DNA of 24,422 nucleotides from Lachnobacterium bovis (GTDB taxonomy: Bacteria; Bacillota; Clostridia; Lachnospirales; Lachnospiraceae), in contig NZ_FOGW01000028.1 of assembly GCF_900111325.1 (NCBI RefSeq), positions 1 to 24,422 on the forward strand, given 5' to 3'. The first letter of the stretch is position 1. Each line of letters starts with the position of its first letter. The notes under the pieces were generated by a model, which made no database searches, was not told the DNA's origin, and saw only the letters and a program-made list of their open reading frames with translations. Shown one piece after another: positions 6,519 through 13,953 of the stretch. The translations under genes and the position numbers were made by a program.

Positions 6519-6592
6519 GGCGAGATAGCTCAGTTGGCTAGAGCACATGGTTCATACCCATGGTGTCGAGGGTTCGAATCCCCCTCTCGCTA
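6519..6592 (+). tRNA. tRNA-Met (CAU, elongator type), copy 3
   Basis: Identical over 74 nt to the two earlier Met copies. It is the last gene of the operon, 10 nt before the terminator. Confidence 0.92.
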
Positions 6593-6602
6593 CTAGTTTT
6601 TG

Positions 6603-6628
6603 AAACAGGTTTTATACCTGTTTTTTTC
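6603..6628 (+). terminator. Terminator of the tRNA operon
   Basis: aaacaggt (6603-6610) pairs with acctgttt (6616-6623) around a 5-nt loop, followed by a T tract. Confidence 0.88.
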
Positions 6629-6757
6629 TTTTTAAAACAAGTATACATTAAGAGTTGTGCTGTAAGTCATAAATATCTTGTAGAGTATTTGAATATGAGT
6701 TATTATAAAAATGTATGATTTGTATTTTTTTTAAAGGTAGTCATTTGCAAATCTCTC

Positions 6758-6766
6758 TGTTATAAT
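6758..6766 (+). promoter_or_regulatory. Extended -10 promoter of the AI-2E family gene
   Basis: TGT followed by TATAAT (6761-6766), 59 nt before the ATG. No -35 lies at 16-18 nt; the TTGCAA at 6745-6750 is too close (10 nt). Confidence 0.5.
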
Positions 6767-6825
6767 TAAATTAAAAGAATTTTATTATAAATTAATTTAA
6801 TCAATAAGAAAAATGAGGTATTGAA

Positions 6826-8193
6826 ATGAAGTTTAATAAAAATTGGTTAGAAAAGAAGTGGGTAGCATATACAATAGCTATTTGTTCAGGTGTAATTCTG
6901 TATGAAATATTGAACAATTTATCAATTTTCGCAAAGGCTATTGCTATTTTGTATAATTTCGTTTATCCAGTTGTAATTGGAATAATAATTGCTTATATAT
7001 TAGATCCGATGGTTATGTTGTTACAAGAAAAAGTTTTCAGAGGAATCCAATCAAAAAAGATTTCTAGGGGAATATCTATTTTTGTGACTATTTTATCATT
7101 GATTGTGTTTTTAGGTATAATTATGATAGATTTAATTCCACAGTTAGTTGCAAGTATAGCTGGATTTGCTAAGCAGTCTAAAAATTATGCGGGCACTTTT
7201 GAAAAAATGGTTGATGAAGTAAATGGAATTTTAAAGGCATATAATATAAATGGTTCAAATTTTGTATCAGTTGGTTCAAATATGTTAAATAAAATTGGAA
7301 ATATGATTTCAGGAAATGTTACTAACATTATTAATACTTCATTTAGCATTGGTAAAGGATTAGCAAATGCAGTAATCGCTTTTATTTTGGCAATTTATTT
7401 TTTGATTGATAAAGATAATATGATAAAAGGGGTAAAACGTCTTCTTAGAATATTAGTCGATCAAAAAACATATAATAATTTGGCAGTTTTTTGGAGAAAA
7501 TGTAATCATATTTTAATTAAATATATTGCATGTGATTTGTTAGATGGATTGATTATTGGTATTATTAATTTTATTTTCATGACAATATTAGGAATGCCAT
7601 ATCCATTGTTGATTTCTTTTATTGTAGGTGTTACAAACTTAGCTCCAACATTTGGTCCTATTGTCGGTGGTGCTATTGGTGGAAGTATATTGGTGTTATC
7701 TAGTCCAATTTCTGCCTTATGGTTTATTGTTTTTACAATTGTGTTACAGACTTTAGATGGCTACGTGATTAAACCTAAATTATTTGGTGATAGTTTAGGC
7801 GTTTCATCGATTTGGATTTTAATTGCGATTATTGTTGGTGGAAGAATGTTTGGTGTAGTTGGTATCATGATTGCTATTCCAGTTGCTGCGATTATTGATT
7901 ACATCTATAAGGAATATTTTCTTTATAGAATGGAAGAAAAGAAAAATATTGAGCATCAGGCTTTTGATACCTATAAGGATAAAAGCATTGCATTATTAAA
8001 GGATATTAAAGATATCAAAGAAAAGAAAATTGAAAAAGCATCAAAACATGAAGAAGCAAGTTCAAAAAAGGGTTCCTCTAAGCGTGTTACTTCAAAGCAT
8101 GATAAAAATCAAAAGGAAACAAATTATACTAATAATAAAGAAAATGATAACATAGAAAATGATAACATAGAAAATGATAATAAAAATAAATAA
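6826..8193 (+). CDS. AI-2E family transporter (YdiK/TqsA-like permease)
   Basis: The 455-aa polytopic membrane protein has the family layout. There is an N-terminal hairpin of membrane helices (about 14-31 and 38-62), a third helix (about 77-98), a soluble stretch with amphipathic segments (about 100-170), then helices in the second half with the conserved LGMPYPLLISFIVGVTNLAP, FGPIVGG and GYVIKPKLFG segments. The family is named for autoinducer-2 export, but members also act as Na+/H+ antiporters, so the substrate is unknown. The last 85 or so residues form a hydrophilic K/S/N-rich tail, longer than in most members. It ends in a tandem NDNIE repeat coded by 15-bp units at 8140-8184. GAGG at about 6812 supports the start. 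Confidence 0.9.
   Translation: MKFNKNWLEKKWVAYTIAICSGVILYEILNNLSIFAKAIAILYNFVYPVVIGIIIAYILDPMVMLLQEKVFRGIQSKKISRGISIFVTILSLIVFLGIIMIDLIPQLVASIAGFAKQSKNYAGTFEKMVDEVNGILKAYNINGSNFVSVGSNMLNKIGNMISGNVTNIINTSFSIGKGLANAVIAFILAIYFLIDKDNMIKGVKRLLRILVDQKTYNNLAVFWRKCNHILIKYIACDLLDGLIIGIINFIFMTILGMPYPLLISFIVGVTNLAPTFGPIVGGAIGGSILVLSSPISALWFIVFTIVLQTLDGYVIKPKLFGDSLGVSSIWILIAIIVGGRMFGVVGIMIAIPVAAIIDYIYKEYFLYRMEEKKNIEHQAFDTYKDKSIALLKDIKDIKEKKIEKASKHEEASSKKGSSKRVTSKHDKNQKETNYTNNKENDNIENDNIENDNKNK
8140..8184 (+). repeat. 15-bp tandem repeat at the end of the AI-2E family gene
   Basis: Three units of gaaaatgataacata (8140-8154, 8155-8169, 8170-8184; the last diverges at its end) encode the repeated ENDNI tail. 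The copy number may vary without changing the frame. Confidence 0.8.
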
Positions 8194-8282
8194 CATAAAA
8201 AGATTAGTTATTTAACGTAATAAATGTTAAAAAATTAAGGGAGGGAATACTGTATAAATTGTATACGGTAGGAAAGTGTATT

Positions 8283-8750
8283 ATGCTTTATAATGACGAT
8301 TTTTGCGAGAATTTTGATGAAATGTATGAGTTGGCAAAAAGGATTGCAACTGAGGCTCATAAGGGGCAGAAAGATGATGCTGGAGTGGATTATATAAATC
8401 ACCCGCTGACAGTATCGACTTTTTGCAAAAATAAAAAGGCAAAAATAGCAGCTCTTTTACATGATACAATTGAGGATACATTTATTACAAAAGAATATTT
8501 ATTAGAAAAAGGAATTTTACCTGAAATTGTTGATGCGGTTGTTTTGGTTACCAAAGAAGAAGGATATAATCCAGAAGAGTATTTTACTAGAATTAAGAAT
8601 AATGCAATTGCTAGAGAAGTTAAAATTGCAGATTTGACACATAATTCTGACTTGTCTAGAATAAAAAAACCGAATGAGCATCAAATTAAAAGAGTAGAAA
8701 AATATAAAAGACAAATGGCTTTTTTACAAGGTAAAATAGAAAAAATATAA
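8283..8750 (+). CDS. Small HD-domain hydrolase, RelA/SpoT-HD (MESH1-like)
   Basis: The 155-aa protein contains only the HD metal-phosphohydrolase domain of the RelA/SpoT type: H26-K-G-Q (AHKGQKDDAG), Y37-x-x-H40-P, H60-D61 with E64-D65-T66 (LLHDTIEDT), T90-K91-E, and K114-IAD117-LTHN121. These are the metal and substrate residues that split the pyrophosphate from (p)ppGpp in MESH1 and small alarmone hydrolases. The synthetase, TGS and ACT domains are absent. The usual ADRLHN reads ADLTHN. A soluble alarmone hydrolase is likely, though another nucleotide is possible. ATG 8283 follows AGGAAAG (about 8270); the TTG at 8259 has GGGAGGGA upstream and would add 8 residues. Confidence 0.8.
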   Translation: MLYNDDFCENFDEMYELAKRIATEAHKGQKDDAGVDYINHPLTVSTFCKNKKAKIAALLHDTIEDTFITKEYLLEKGILPEIVDAVVLVTKEEGYNPEEYFTRIKNNAIAREVKIADLTHNSDLSRIKKPNEHQIKRVEKYKRQMAFLQGKIEKI

Positions 8751-8787
8751 CATATATAGCACAAATAATATAACGAAGGTGGAAGAC

Positions 8788-9045
8788 ATGGAAACAAAAG
8801 AAGAGACAAGATATTGTAGACAGTGTTTATTGATGGATCAAGCAAGAGAGGGAAGAGAGAAACTTGATAAGTATTTGTCGATAATAAAAAAACAGGATAA
8901 GACGGACGAAAGAGAATATTTAAGAAGACTTGATTTGTGTCGCAAATGTGAGAAGCTAGTTGATGCAACGTGTAGTTCTTGTGGTTGCTACGTGGAATTT
9001 AGGGCAGCTGTAAAACATGGAAAATGCCCAAATAACATTTGGTAA
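8788..9045 (+). CDS. Cysteine-rich DUF6171-like protein
   Basis: The 85-aa protein carries CRQC near its start (residues about 10-13), CRKC (about 51-54), and an ending with TCSSCGCYVEFRAAVKHGKCP. The spacing of the cysteines suggests two zinc-binding knuckles. The C-terminal CGCYVE-RAA-K-G-CP signature is that of the small Clostridia family I know as DUF6171, of unknown function. ATG 8788 is preceded by GAAGGTGG and is preferred over the in-frame GTG at 8779, which lies inside that site. It follows the HD gene by 37 nt and ends at a terminator. Confidence 0.7.
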   Translation: METKEETRYCRQCLLMDQAREGREKLDKYLSIIKKQDKTDEREYLRRLDLCRKCEKLVDATCSSCGCYVEFRAAVKHGKCPNNIW

Positions 9046-9049
9046 AAAA

Positions 9050-9090
9050 TAAAAACTTATCATTGGTATTAACCAGTGATAAGTTTTTTT
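9050..9090. terminator. Bidirectional terminator between the DUF6171-like gene and cstA
   Basis: aaaaacttatcattggt (9051-9067) pairs with accagtgataagttttttt (from 9072), with A and T tracts on either side, so it can stop transcripts from both convergent genes. Confidence 0.88.
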
Positions 9091-9096
9091 AGTGTT

Positions 9097-10884
9097 TTAG
9101 TTTGTTGAACTGATATAATTCTCTGTTTTTTTATTTACAGAATTTTTGTTACTAAATAATTTTCGTATACAAGTAATTGTGACAAGGACACCAAGTACAA
9201 TTAAAAATGTTGCAACAATTAATTGTAGACCATTAACAAGGAAAGTTCCTTTGTGTGCTAAAAGTAATGATAAGTTTTTTTGTACATTTAGTATAATTGC
9301 AGTAAAAGTAACACAGAGCATAAAGAACATTGGTGCATAAAGTGTGATACCTTTTCGGTTAGTTGCTTTTAAAAATACAGCAATTCCTATTAAAACAAGG
9401 GCAGCAAGCATTTGATTAGCTGCGCCGAATAAAGGCCAAATGTTTTGATAACCGCCAAGGCATAGCAAATATCCTGGAATTAATGTTACAATAGTTGCAA
9501 AGTATTCATTAGTAAATATTTTTTGCCAAAGAGGCATTTTACTTCGATCAGTAGTGTCACCAATAAATAGCTCTTGGAAGGACATTCTTCCAATCCTTGC
9601 GACAGAATCAAGAGAAGTAAGGGCTAAAGATGAAAGACACATGGTCATAAATACGGTTACATAAACTTTTGGAAGTCCTAATTTAGTTATAAAGTTTCCA
9701 ACACCTAGAGAAAAAATCTGAAAAGGTGTTAGATTGCTTGGTACAGTATGTCCTGTTGAAACGGCACCAACAACGATTAAAGAAATTACACCAAGTAATG
9801 TTTCAAGAATCATAGCTCCATAACCTACTAATTTCATATCTTTTTCATTTCTTATTGTTTTTGAAGATGTACCAGATGATACAAGGCTATGAAAGCCTGA
9901 AACAGCTCCGCAAGCAATTGTAACAAATAAAGTTGGAAAAAGGTAGCTTGTTTCTCCAGCTGCATTTGTTAGTGAAAAACCATTAAAAGCATTTAGATTC
10001 ATAGTTGGATGAACAAAAACTACACCCACAACAGAGCCAAGAATCATTAAAACAAGAAGGATTGTTGTAAGATAATCTCTTGGTTGCATAAGTAGCCACA
10101 TTGGAAGAACTGATGCAAGAAATAAATAAGCTAAAATAATAAGATTCCAATGTTTTCCAACCATATAGATTGGCAATTTCATACCTATTGCAAATGTTAC
10201 TATAAGTACGACAATAGCGCATATAAATTTAACTAATTCTTTCTTTTGAGAAACATGTAATTTAATAAATTTTTCAACGAAGGCCATAAACATAGCTGCA
10301 AAAACAAATAAAATAGAAATACTAGAAGCTGAAGCAGCACCATAACCTTGTTTTAAAATAGCAGGATCTTTTGATGGTACAGCGTGAAATGTATTAGCAA
10401 CCATAGATGTAAAAGCGGCAATAACTAATAAAGTAAATAGCCAGCAGAAAAGTAAAAATAAACGACGTCCAGTTTTACCAATATATTTTTCGATAATTAA
10501 ACCGATTGATTTTCCATCATTTTTAACTGAAGCATAAAGTGCACCGAAATCCTGAACTGCTCCAAAGAAAATACCTCCAATTAAAAGCCAAAGCAATACA
10601 GGAACCCATCCGAATGCAGCGGCAAGGATTGGACCTTGCACGGGACCAGCACCTGCAATTGATGAAAACTGATGTGAAAATACTGTAAATTTTGATGAAG
10701 GCACATAATCTGAACCGTCTTCAAATTTTTGAGCAGGGGTTTTAGCGTTAATATCGATACCCCATTTTTTAGTCAAGTAGCCTCCGTAGCAAACATATCC
10801 TAATGTTAAACAAACACCGGCTATTAATAAAATAAATATACTATTCATAACTTTTTTGTCTGTTAAACCAGACACCCCTTTCAT
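9097..10884 (-). CDS. cstA: Carbon starvation protein CstA family peptide/pyruvate transporter
   Basis: The 595-aa protein has about 15-17 membrane helices. The CstA signatures are clear: a start with YGGYLTKKWGID, PAQKFEDGSDYVPSSKFTVF, HQFSSIAGAGPVQGPILAAA, GWVPVLLWLLIGGIFFGAVQDF and, later, ACGAVSGFHSLVSSGTSSK and FGAANQMLAALVLIG. CstA proteins import peptides, or pyruvate in BtsT/CstA of enterobacteria, across the cytoplasmic membrane when preferred carbon runs out. The ATG at 10884 has no ribosome binding site. The internal ATG at 10848 (MNSIFILLIAG) matches the usual family start but lies 25 nt after AAAGGGG, so the start is uncertain. It is monocistronic, with its own promoter (11010-11038) and a possible catabolite-repression site. 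Confidence 0.93.
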   Translation of the reverse strand: MKGVSGLTDKKVMNSIFILLIAGVCLTLGYVCYGGYLTKKWGIDINAKTPAQKFEDGSDYVPSSKFTVFSHQFSSIAGAGPVQGPILAAAFGWVPVLLWLLIGGIFFGAVQDFGALYASVKNDGKSIGLIIEKYIGKTGRRLFLLFCWLFTLLVIAAFTSMVANTFHAVPSKDPAILKQGYGAASASSISILFVFAAMFMAFVEKFIKLHVSQKKELVKFICAIVVLIVTFAIGMKLPIYMVGKHWNLIILAYLFLASVLPMWLLMQPRDYLTTILLVLMILGSVVGVVFVHPTMNLNAFNGFSLTNAAGETSYLFPTLFVTIACGAVSGFHSLVSSGTSSKTIRNEKDMKLVGYGAMILETLLGVISLIVVGAVSTGHTVPSNLTPFQIFSLGVGNFITKLGLPKVYVTVFMTMCLSSLALTSLDSVARIGRMSFQELFIGDTTDRSKMPLWQKIFTNEYFATIVTLIPGYLLCLGGYQNIWPLFGAANQMLAALVLIGIAVFLKATNRKGITLYAPMFFMLCVTFTAIILNVQKNLSLLLAHKGTFLVNGLQLIVATFLIVLGVLVTITCIRKLFSNKNSVNKKTENYISSTN

Positions 10885-10898
10885 AGATTTAAATAAAC

Positions 10899-10942
10899 AT
10901 AAATATAAAATAAATATAAAATAAATATAAAATAAACATAAA
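10899..10942. repeat. 11-bp tandem repeat in the cstA leader
   Basis: Four units of ataaatataaa (10899-10909, 10910-10920, 10921-10931, and ataaacataaa 10932-10942) lie just upstream of the cstA start codon. They are transcribed in the cstA leader. Confidence 0.85.
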
Positions 10943-10962
10943 AATAAACAAAAGATGCAAAT

Positions 10963-10977
10963 AAATTAGCGCTTTAA
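10963..10977 (-). promoter_or_regulatory. Candidate CcpA (cre) site in the cstA leader
   Basis: The minus strand reads TTAAAGCGCTAATT; its core AAAGCGCT is palindromic and fits the central part of the cre consensus (AAnCGnT), while the outer bases do not. It lies roughly 30 nt downstream of the predicted start point, a position where CcpA acts as a roadblock. This is inference only. Confidence 0.35.
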
Positions 10978-11009
10978 TGTATTGCAGGGTTAAGTTTATT
11001 TTGAAATAT

Positions 11010-11038
11010 ACATTATCACTATATCAAAAAGATGTCAA
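11010..11038 (-). promoter_or_regulatory. Promoter of cstA
   Basis: On the minus strand TTGACA (complement of 11033-11038) is 17 nt from TAATGT (complement of 11010-11015). A GATAAT is present at 15 nt (complement of 11012-11017). Confidence 0.55.
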
Positions 11039-11124
11039 TAATAATATTTATTATAACTTTAGGTTATAATAAGAAGATAGAAATTAGTTTTTTTATGCTT
11101 AAAATTGAATTTTAGTTTAAATTC

Positions 11125-11154
11125 TTGATAATTTTACAGATTTTACGATATAAT
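11125..11154 (+). promoter_or_regulatory. Promoter of the esterase-GH114 operon
   Basis: TTGATA (11125-11130), an 18-nt spacer, and TATAAT (11149-11154), about 65 nt before the start codon. Confidence 0.7.
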
Positions 11155-11218
11155 TTATGGTGAAGTCTTTTTTTACACAAGTAACCACAATAAGTAAAAT
11201 GGATTAAAGGAGGAGAGT

Positions 11219-11917
11219 ATGGACGTTATAGAAAAAAATGAAACCGTTATTTCGAACGGAAAAGTTATTTGTGGTGTTAGTGTTTATGAAAATGAAAAAG
11301 AATCAATTCCAATGGTATATTTAATTTCACTAGAGGAAAATGGTGATGAAATAATTGAAAAATGTAATGAATTAAAATCCAATACATTTAACTTGACAGT
11401 TATAACGTTAAAAGAATGGAATGAATATTTATCACCATGGGAATCGGAAAACATTATATCGGAACAAGATAATTTTTCAGGAAAGGCTGATGTTTTCCTT
11501 GATTTTATTTTAAAAGATGTTATATCGTATACTGAATGTGCTTTGACTTGCAAGCCAAGTTTAAGTGTTTTGGTAGGATATTCAATGGCAGGTTTATTCT
11601 CTCTATACTCAATGTATAAAACAGAACAATTTGATAGGGTAGCGTCTGTTTCTGGATCTTTGTGGTATCCTAAATTTTTTGATTTTGTTAAGAAAAATAA
11701 AATATGCGTATATCCTGAAAAAATTTACCTTTCTTTAGGGGATAAGGAAAGTAAAACTTCAAATGGATATTTAAAAATCAATGAATTTGTAACACAAGAG
11801 ATTTACTCAAGATATGCTTCAGAGGGAATTAAATGCGAGTATGAGATAAATCCAGGAAATCATTTTAATCATGTTGCTGACAGAATTGCTAAGGGAGTTA
11901 AGTGGCTCCTAGAATAA
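11219..11917 (+). CDS. Alpha/beta-hydrolase esterase, Fes/IroE-like
   Basis: The 232-aa protein without a signal peptide has an esterase-D/Fes fold pattern. The nucleophile elbow is G120-Y-S122-M-A-G124 after a hydrophobic strand (SLSVLVG), SVSGSLWYP (about 143-151) is the segment typical of this family, D175 sits in SLGDKE, and H215 in PGNHFNH is the likely catalytic histidine. Members hydrolyse ferric enterobactin, feruloyl or acetyl esters; the substrate here is unknown. AAAGGAGGAG fixes the start. The GH114-like gene follows after 37 nt with no terminator, so the two are probably an operon. That pairing hints at action on a modified polysaccharide, although this enzyme looks cytosolic. 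Confidence 0.8.
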   Translation: MDVIEKNETVISNGKVICGVSVYENEKESIPMVYLISLEENGDEIIEKCNELKSNTFNLTVITLKEWNEYLSPWESENIISEQDNFSGKADVFLDFILKDVISYTECALTCKPSLSVLVGYSMAGLFSLYSMYKTEQFDRVASVSGSLWYPKFFDFVKKNKICVYPEKIYLSLGDKESKTSNGYLKINEFVTQEIYSRYASEGIKCEYEINPGNHFNHVADRIAKGVKWLLE

Positions 11918-11954
11918 GTACTATAGTAGTTTGTATATACAGGAGGAAAATAAC

Positions 11955-13799
11955 ATGAATAAAAGAAACTTAATGTTTGTACTAGTAGCATCTGTAACAG
12001 CAGTAAATACTATGGCATATATGCCAAATTCTAATGTCTATGCCAAGGAGGAGGTTAGCATTGTTCAAGAAAAAAATCAATCGCAAACCTTTAAGAAACA
12101 ATTGGGCATTTTTATAGGCGTTGGAAAACAAAACATAGAAAAATTTAACAACTACAAAACGTTAGTTTTGGACATTTCTGATTATTCAAAAAGCGAAATA
12201 AAAAAATTACAAGAAAAAGGTCATGTCGTTTATGGATATCTTAACGTAGGTACATTAGAAAAGTATCGTTCTTATTACAAAGATTATAAAAAATATTCAT
12301 TAGATGAGTGCAGTGAATATGATGATGAATATTGGATGGATGTTACAAGGTCTAAGTGGCAATATTTTGTAACAGATACGCTTGCACAAGAAATGGCAGA
12401 TAAAGGCGTAGATGCCTTTTACGTTGCCAATACGGATGTGTATGGAATGTATAATAACAAAAAAACTTATGACGGCTTGATAAAAATCTTAAAAACACTA
12501 CAAAAATACAATAAGCCAATTAGTTTAATCGGTGGCGAAAAATTCGTAAAAGATCTTGTACAAAACAAAAAAACATATTTAATAAATGAAGTTATTGCTG
12601 AGCAATGCTTTACTTACATAGAAGATTGGAATAGTAATCTTTTTGCCAAGCAAGATGAAAAAACTTCAAATTATTATAAAAATTACTTAGAGGATCTAAT
12701 TTCAAAAGGTTTAAATGTGTCGATAATAGAATATTCTAAAGATGAGCAATTGCGAAAAGAAATAAAAAAATATTGCGAAAAGAAAAATATTCGTTATTTA
12801 ATTTCAAGAAAATCAAACTTAAATGAATTAATTAATGATTCTACGCAACCGGAGCCAGAGCCACAACCAGAGCCAGAGCCACAACCAGAGCCAGAGCCAC
12901 AACCGGAGCCAGAGCCACAACCAGAGCCAGAGCCACAGCCGGAGCCAGAGCCACAGCCAGAACCACAGCCACAGCCGGAGCCAGAGCCACAACCGGAGCC
13001 AGAACCACAGCCGGAGCCAGAGCCACAACCGGAACCACAGCCAATTCACAAATTTAAGAATAAGTATGGAGTTTTTGTTGGCCTAGGAAAAATGGATGTT
13101 GAAAAGTTTAAAGACTATGAAATTGTAGTTCTTGAAACAGACAATTACACAAAGGCAGATATTGAAGCTCTTCATAAAGCAGGACATAAAGTATATTCTT
13201 ACTTAAATGTTGGATCATTGGAAAATTGGAGAGATTATTGGAGTGCATATAAGAAATATAGTTTAGGCGTTTACGAGAACTGGGAAGATGAAGTGTGGAT
13301 TGATGTATCTAAAAAAGAGTGGCAGGATTTTGTAGTAAATTCGTTAGCAAAAAAAATGAATGATAAAAATGTTGATTCATTTTTTATAGATAATACAGAC
13401 GTGTATTATTTTAAAAATGGGGAGAACATTTATCAAGGTTTAGTTAATATTTTTAAAGGTCTAAAAAAATATAATAAAGGTGTTGTTGTAAATGGTGGCG
13501 ATGTGTTTGTAAGTAGACTTATTGATGAAAAACAGTGTGATTTAATTACAGCTATTAATCAAGAAGGATGCTTTACAACAGTTAAGAATTACAGTAAGGA
13601 TATTTTTGGTGAGCAAGCACCTGATGATAGGGAATATTTCACAGAGTATATTGAAAAATGTAAAGCAAATGGATTAGATGTTTTTATATTAGAATATACT
13701 AAAGACGAGTCAGTAAAAAATAAAATAATAAAATATTGTAATGAAAAGAAATTCAATTATTTTATTTCTCCAACTATTAAATTAAATACTATACTATAA
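11955..13799 (+). CDS. Secreted protein with two GH114-like (polygalactosaminidase) domains joined by a PEPEPQ linker
   Basis: The 614-aa protein has a signal peptide (KR start, hydrophobic 6-21, likely cut after NVYA at 30). Domain 1 (about 50-290) and domain 2 (about 370-610) are homologous and match the endo-alpha-1,4-polygalactosaminidase/TM1410 group: YLNVG (95-99; 416-420), YWMDV/VWIDV, and the barrel strand FFIDNTDVY with D479 and D482. Domain 2 also keeps VVNGG (N513) and QEGCF (E537). In domain 1 D479 aligns with A158 and N513 with I192, so it probably binds rather than cuts. Residues 298-363 are an almost pure P/E/Q linker. Likely substrate: galactosamine-containing exopolysaccharide at the cell surface. 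AGGAGG at 11941-11946 sets the start. No cell-wall anchor is seen. Confidence 0.85.
   Translation: MNKRNLMFVLVASVTAVNTMAYMPNSNVYAKEEVSIVQEKNQSQTFKKQLGIFIGVGKQNIEKFNNYKTLVLDISDYSKSEIKKLQEKGHVVYGYLNVGTLEKYRSYYKDYKKYSLDECSEYDDEYWMDVTRSKWQYFVTDTLAQEMADKGVDAFYVANTDVYGMYNNKKTYDGLIKILKTLQKYNKPISLIGGEKFVKDLVQNKKTYLINEVIAEQCFTYIEDWNSNLFAKQDEKTSNYYKNYLEDLISKGLNVSIIEYSKDEQLRKEIKKYCEKKNIRYLISRKSNLNELINDSTQPEPEPQPEPEPQPEPEPQPEPEPQPEPEPQPEPEPQPEPQPQPEPEPQPEPEPQPEPEPQPEPQPIHKFKNKYGVFVGLGKMDVEKFKDYEIVVLETDNYTKADIEALHKAGHKVYSYLNVGSLENWRDYWSAYKKYSLGVYENWEDEVWIDVSKKEWQDFVVNSLAKKMNDKNVDSFFIDNTDVYYFKNGENIYQGLVNIFKGLKKYNKGVVVNGGDVFVSRLIDEKQCDLITAINQEGCFTTVKNYSKDIFGEQAPDDREYFTEYIEKCKANGLDVFILEYTKDESVKNKIIKYCNEKKFNYFISPTIKLNTIL
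12847..13043 (+). repeat. 18-bp tandem repeat encoding the PEPEPQ linker
   Basis: About ten units of the type ccggagccagagccacaa repeat in frame, with a few shortened units (PEPQ, PQPQ) near 12961-12975 and at the end. Local GC is far above the rest of the gene, and silent third-base differences (ccg/cca, caa/cag) mark separate units. Confidence 0.95.
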
Positions 13800-13865
13800 T
13801 TTGACCAATAACTTTATGTAAATTTAGTTGCATAAAAAGTATAGGTTAAAGTATACAAATAAAAT

Positions 13866-13938
13866 AAAAAGCTCAGTTGCACATGTGAAGTTTGAATATA
13901 AAAAAATATATATTCAATATTGTGTGGCTGAGCTTTTT
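13866..13938. terminator. Long bidirectional terminator between the GH114-like gene and the radical SAM gene
   Basis: aaaagctcagttgcaca (from 13867) pairs with tgtgtggctgagctttt (13921-13937), with an inner gaatata/tatattc stem. A runs on the left and T runs on the right serve both convergent genes. Confidence 0.85.
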
Positions 13939-13953
13939 TATAATTTTTTAATA

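Larger units (their letters stand above)
5901..6592 (+). repeat. Three tandem copies of a Val-Met tRNA unit
   Basis: The Val tRNA starts at 5901, 6139 and 6376, a period of 238 and 237 nt. The spacers repeat too: attcatgtgagaacatgaat (6211-6230 and 6448-6467; one-base variant at 5973-5992) forms an attcatg/catgaat hairpin after each Val tRNA, and acgatgaaaatcgt lies between Met and the next Val. Only the A/T-rich middle of the Val-Met spacers has drifted. Confidence 0.95.
10885..11218. other. Divergent intergenic region between cstA and the esterase gene
   Basis: This 334-bp gap holds no gene. It contains the 11-bp repeats, a cre-like palindrome (10963-10977), the cstA promoter (minus) and the esterase promoter (plus). 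The remainder (about 11040-11124) is plain AT-rich sequence. Confidence 0.7.

Noticed and set aside
6745..6766. TTGCAA as -35 of the AI-2E family gene
   Set aside because: It is only 10 nt from the -10 box; the extended -10 is a better explanation.
9983..10222. 79-codon minus-strand ORF inside cstA
   Set aside because: It is in another frame of the well-supported cstA gene.
12828..13049. Minus-strand and +2-frame ORFs across the PEPEPQ repeat (W/L/R-rich or S/Q/H-rich)
   Set aside because: They are shadows of the 18-bp repeat, with low-complexity products and no ribosome binding site.
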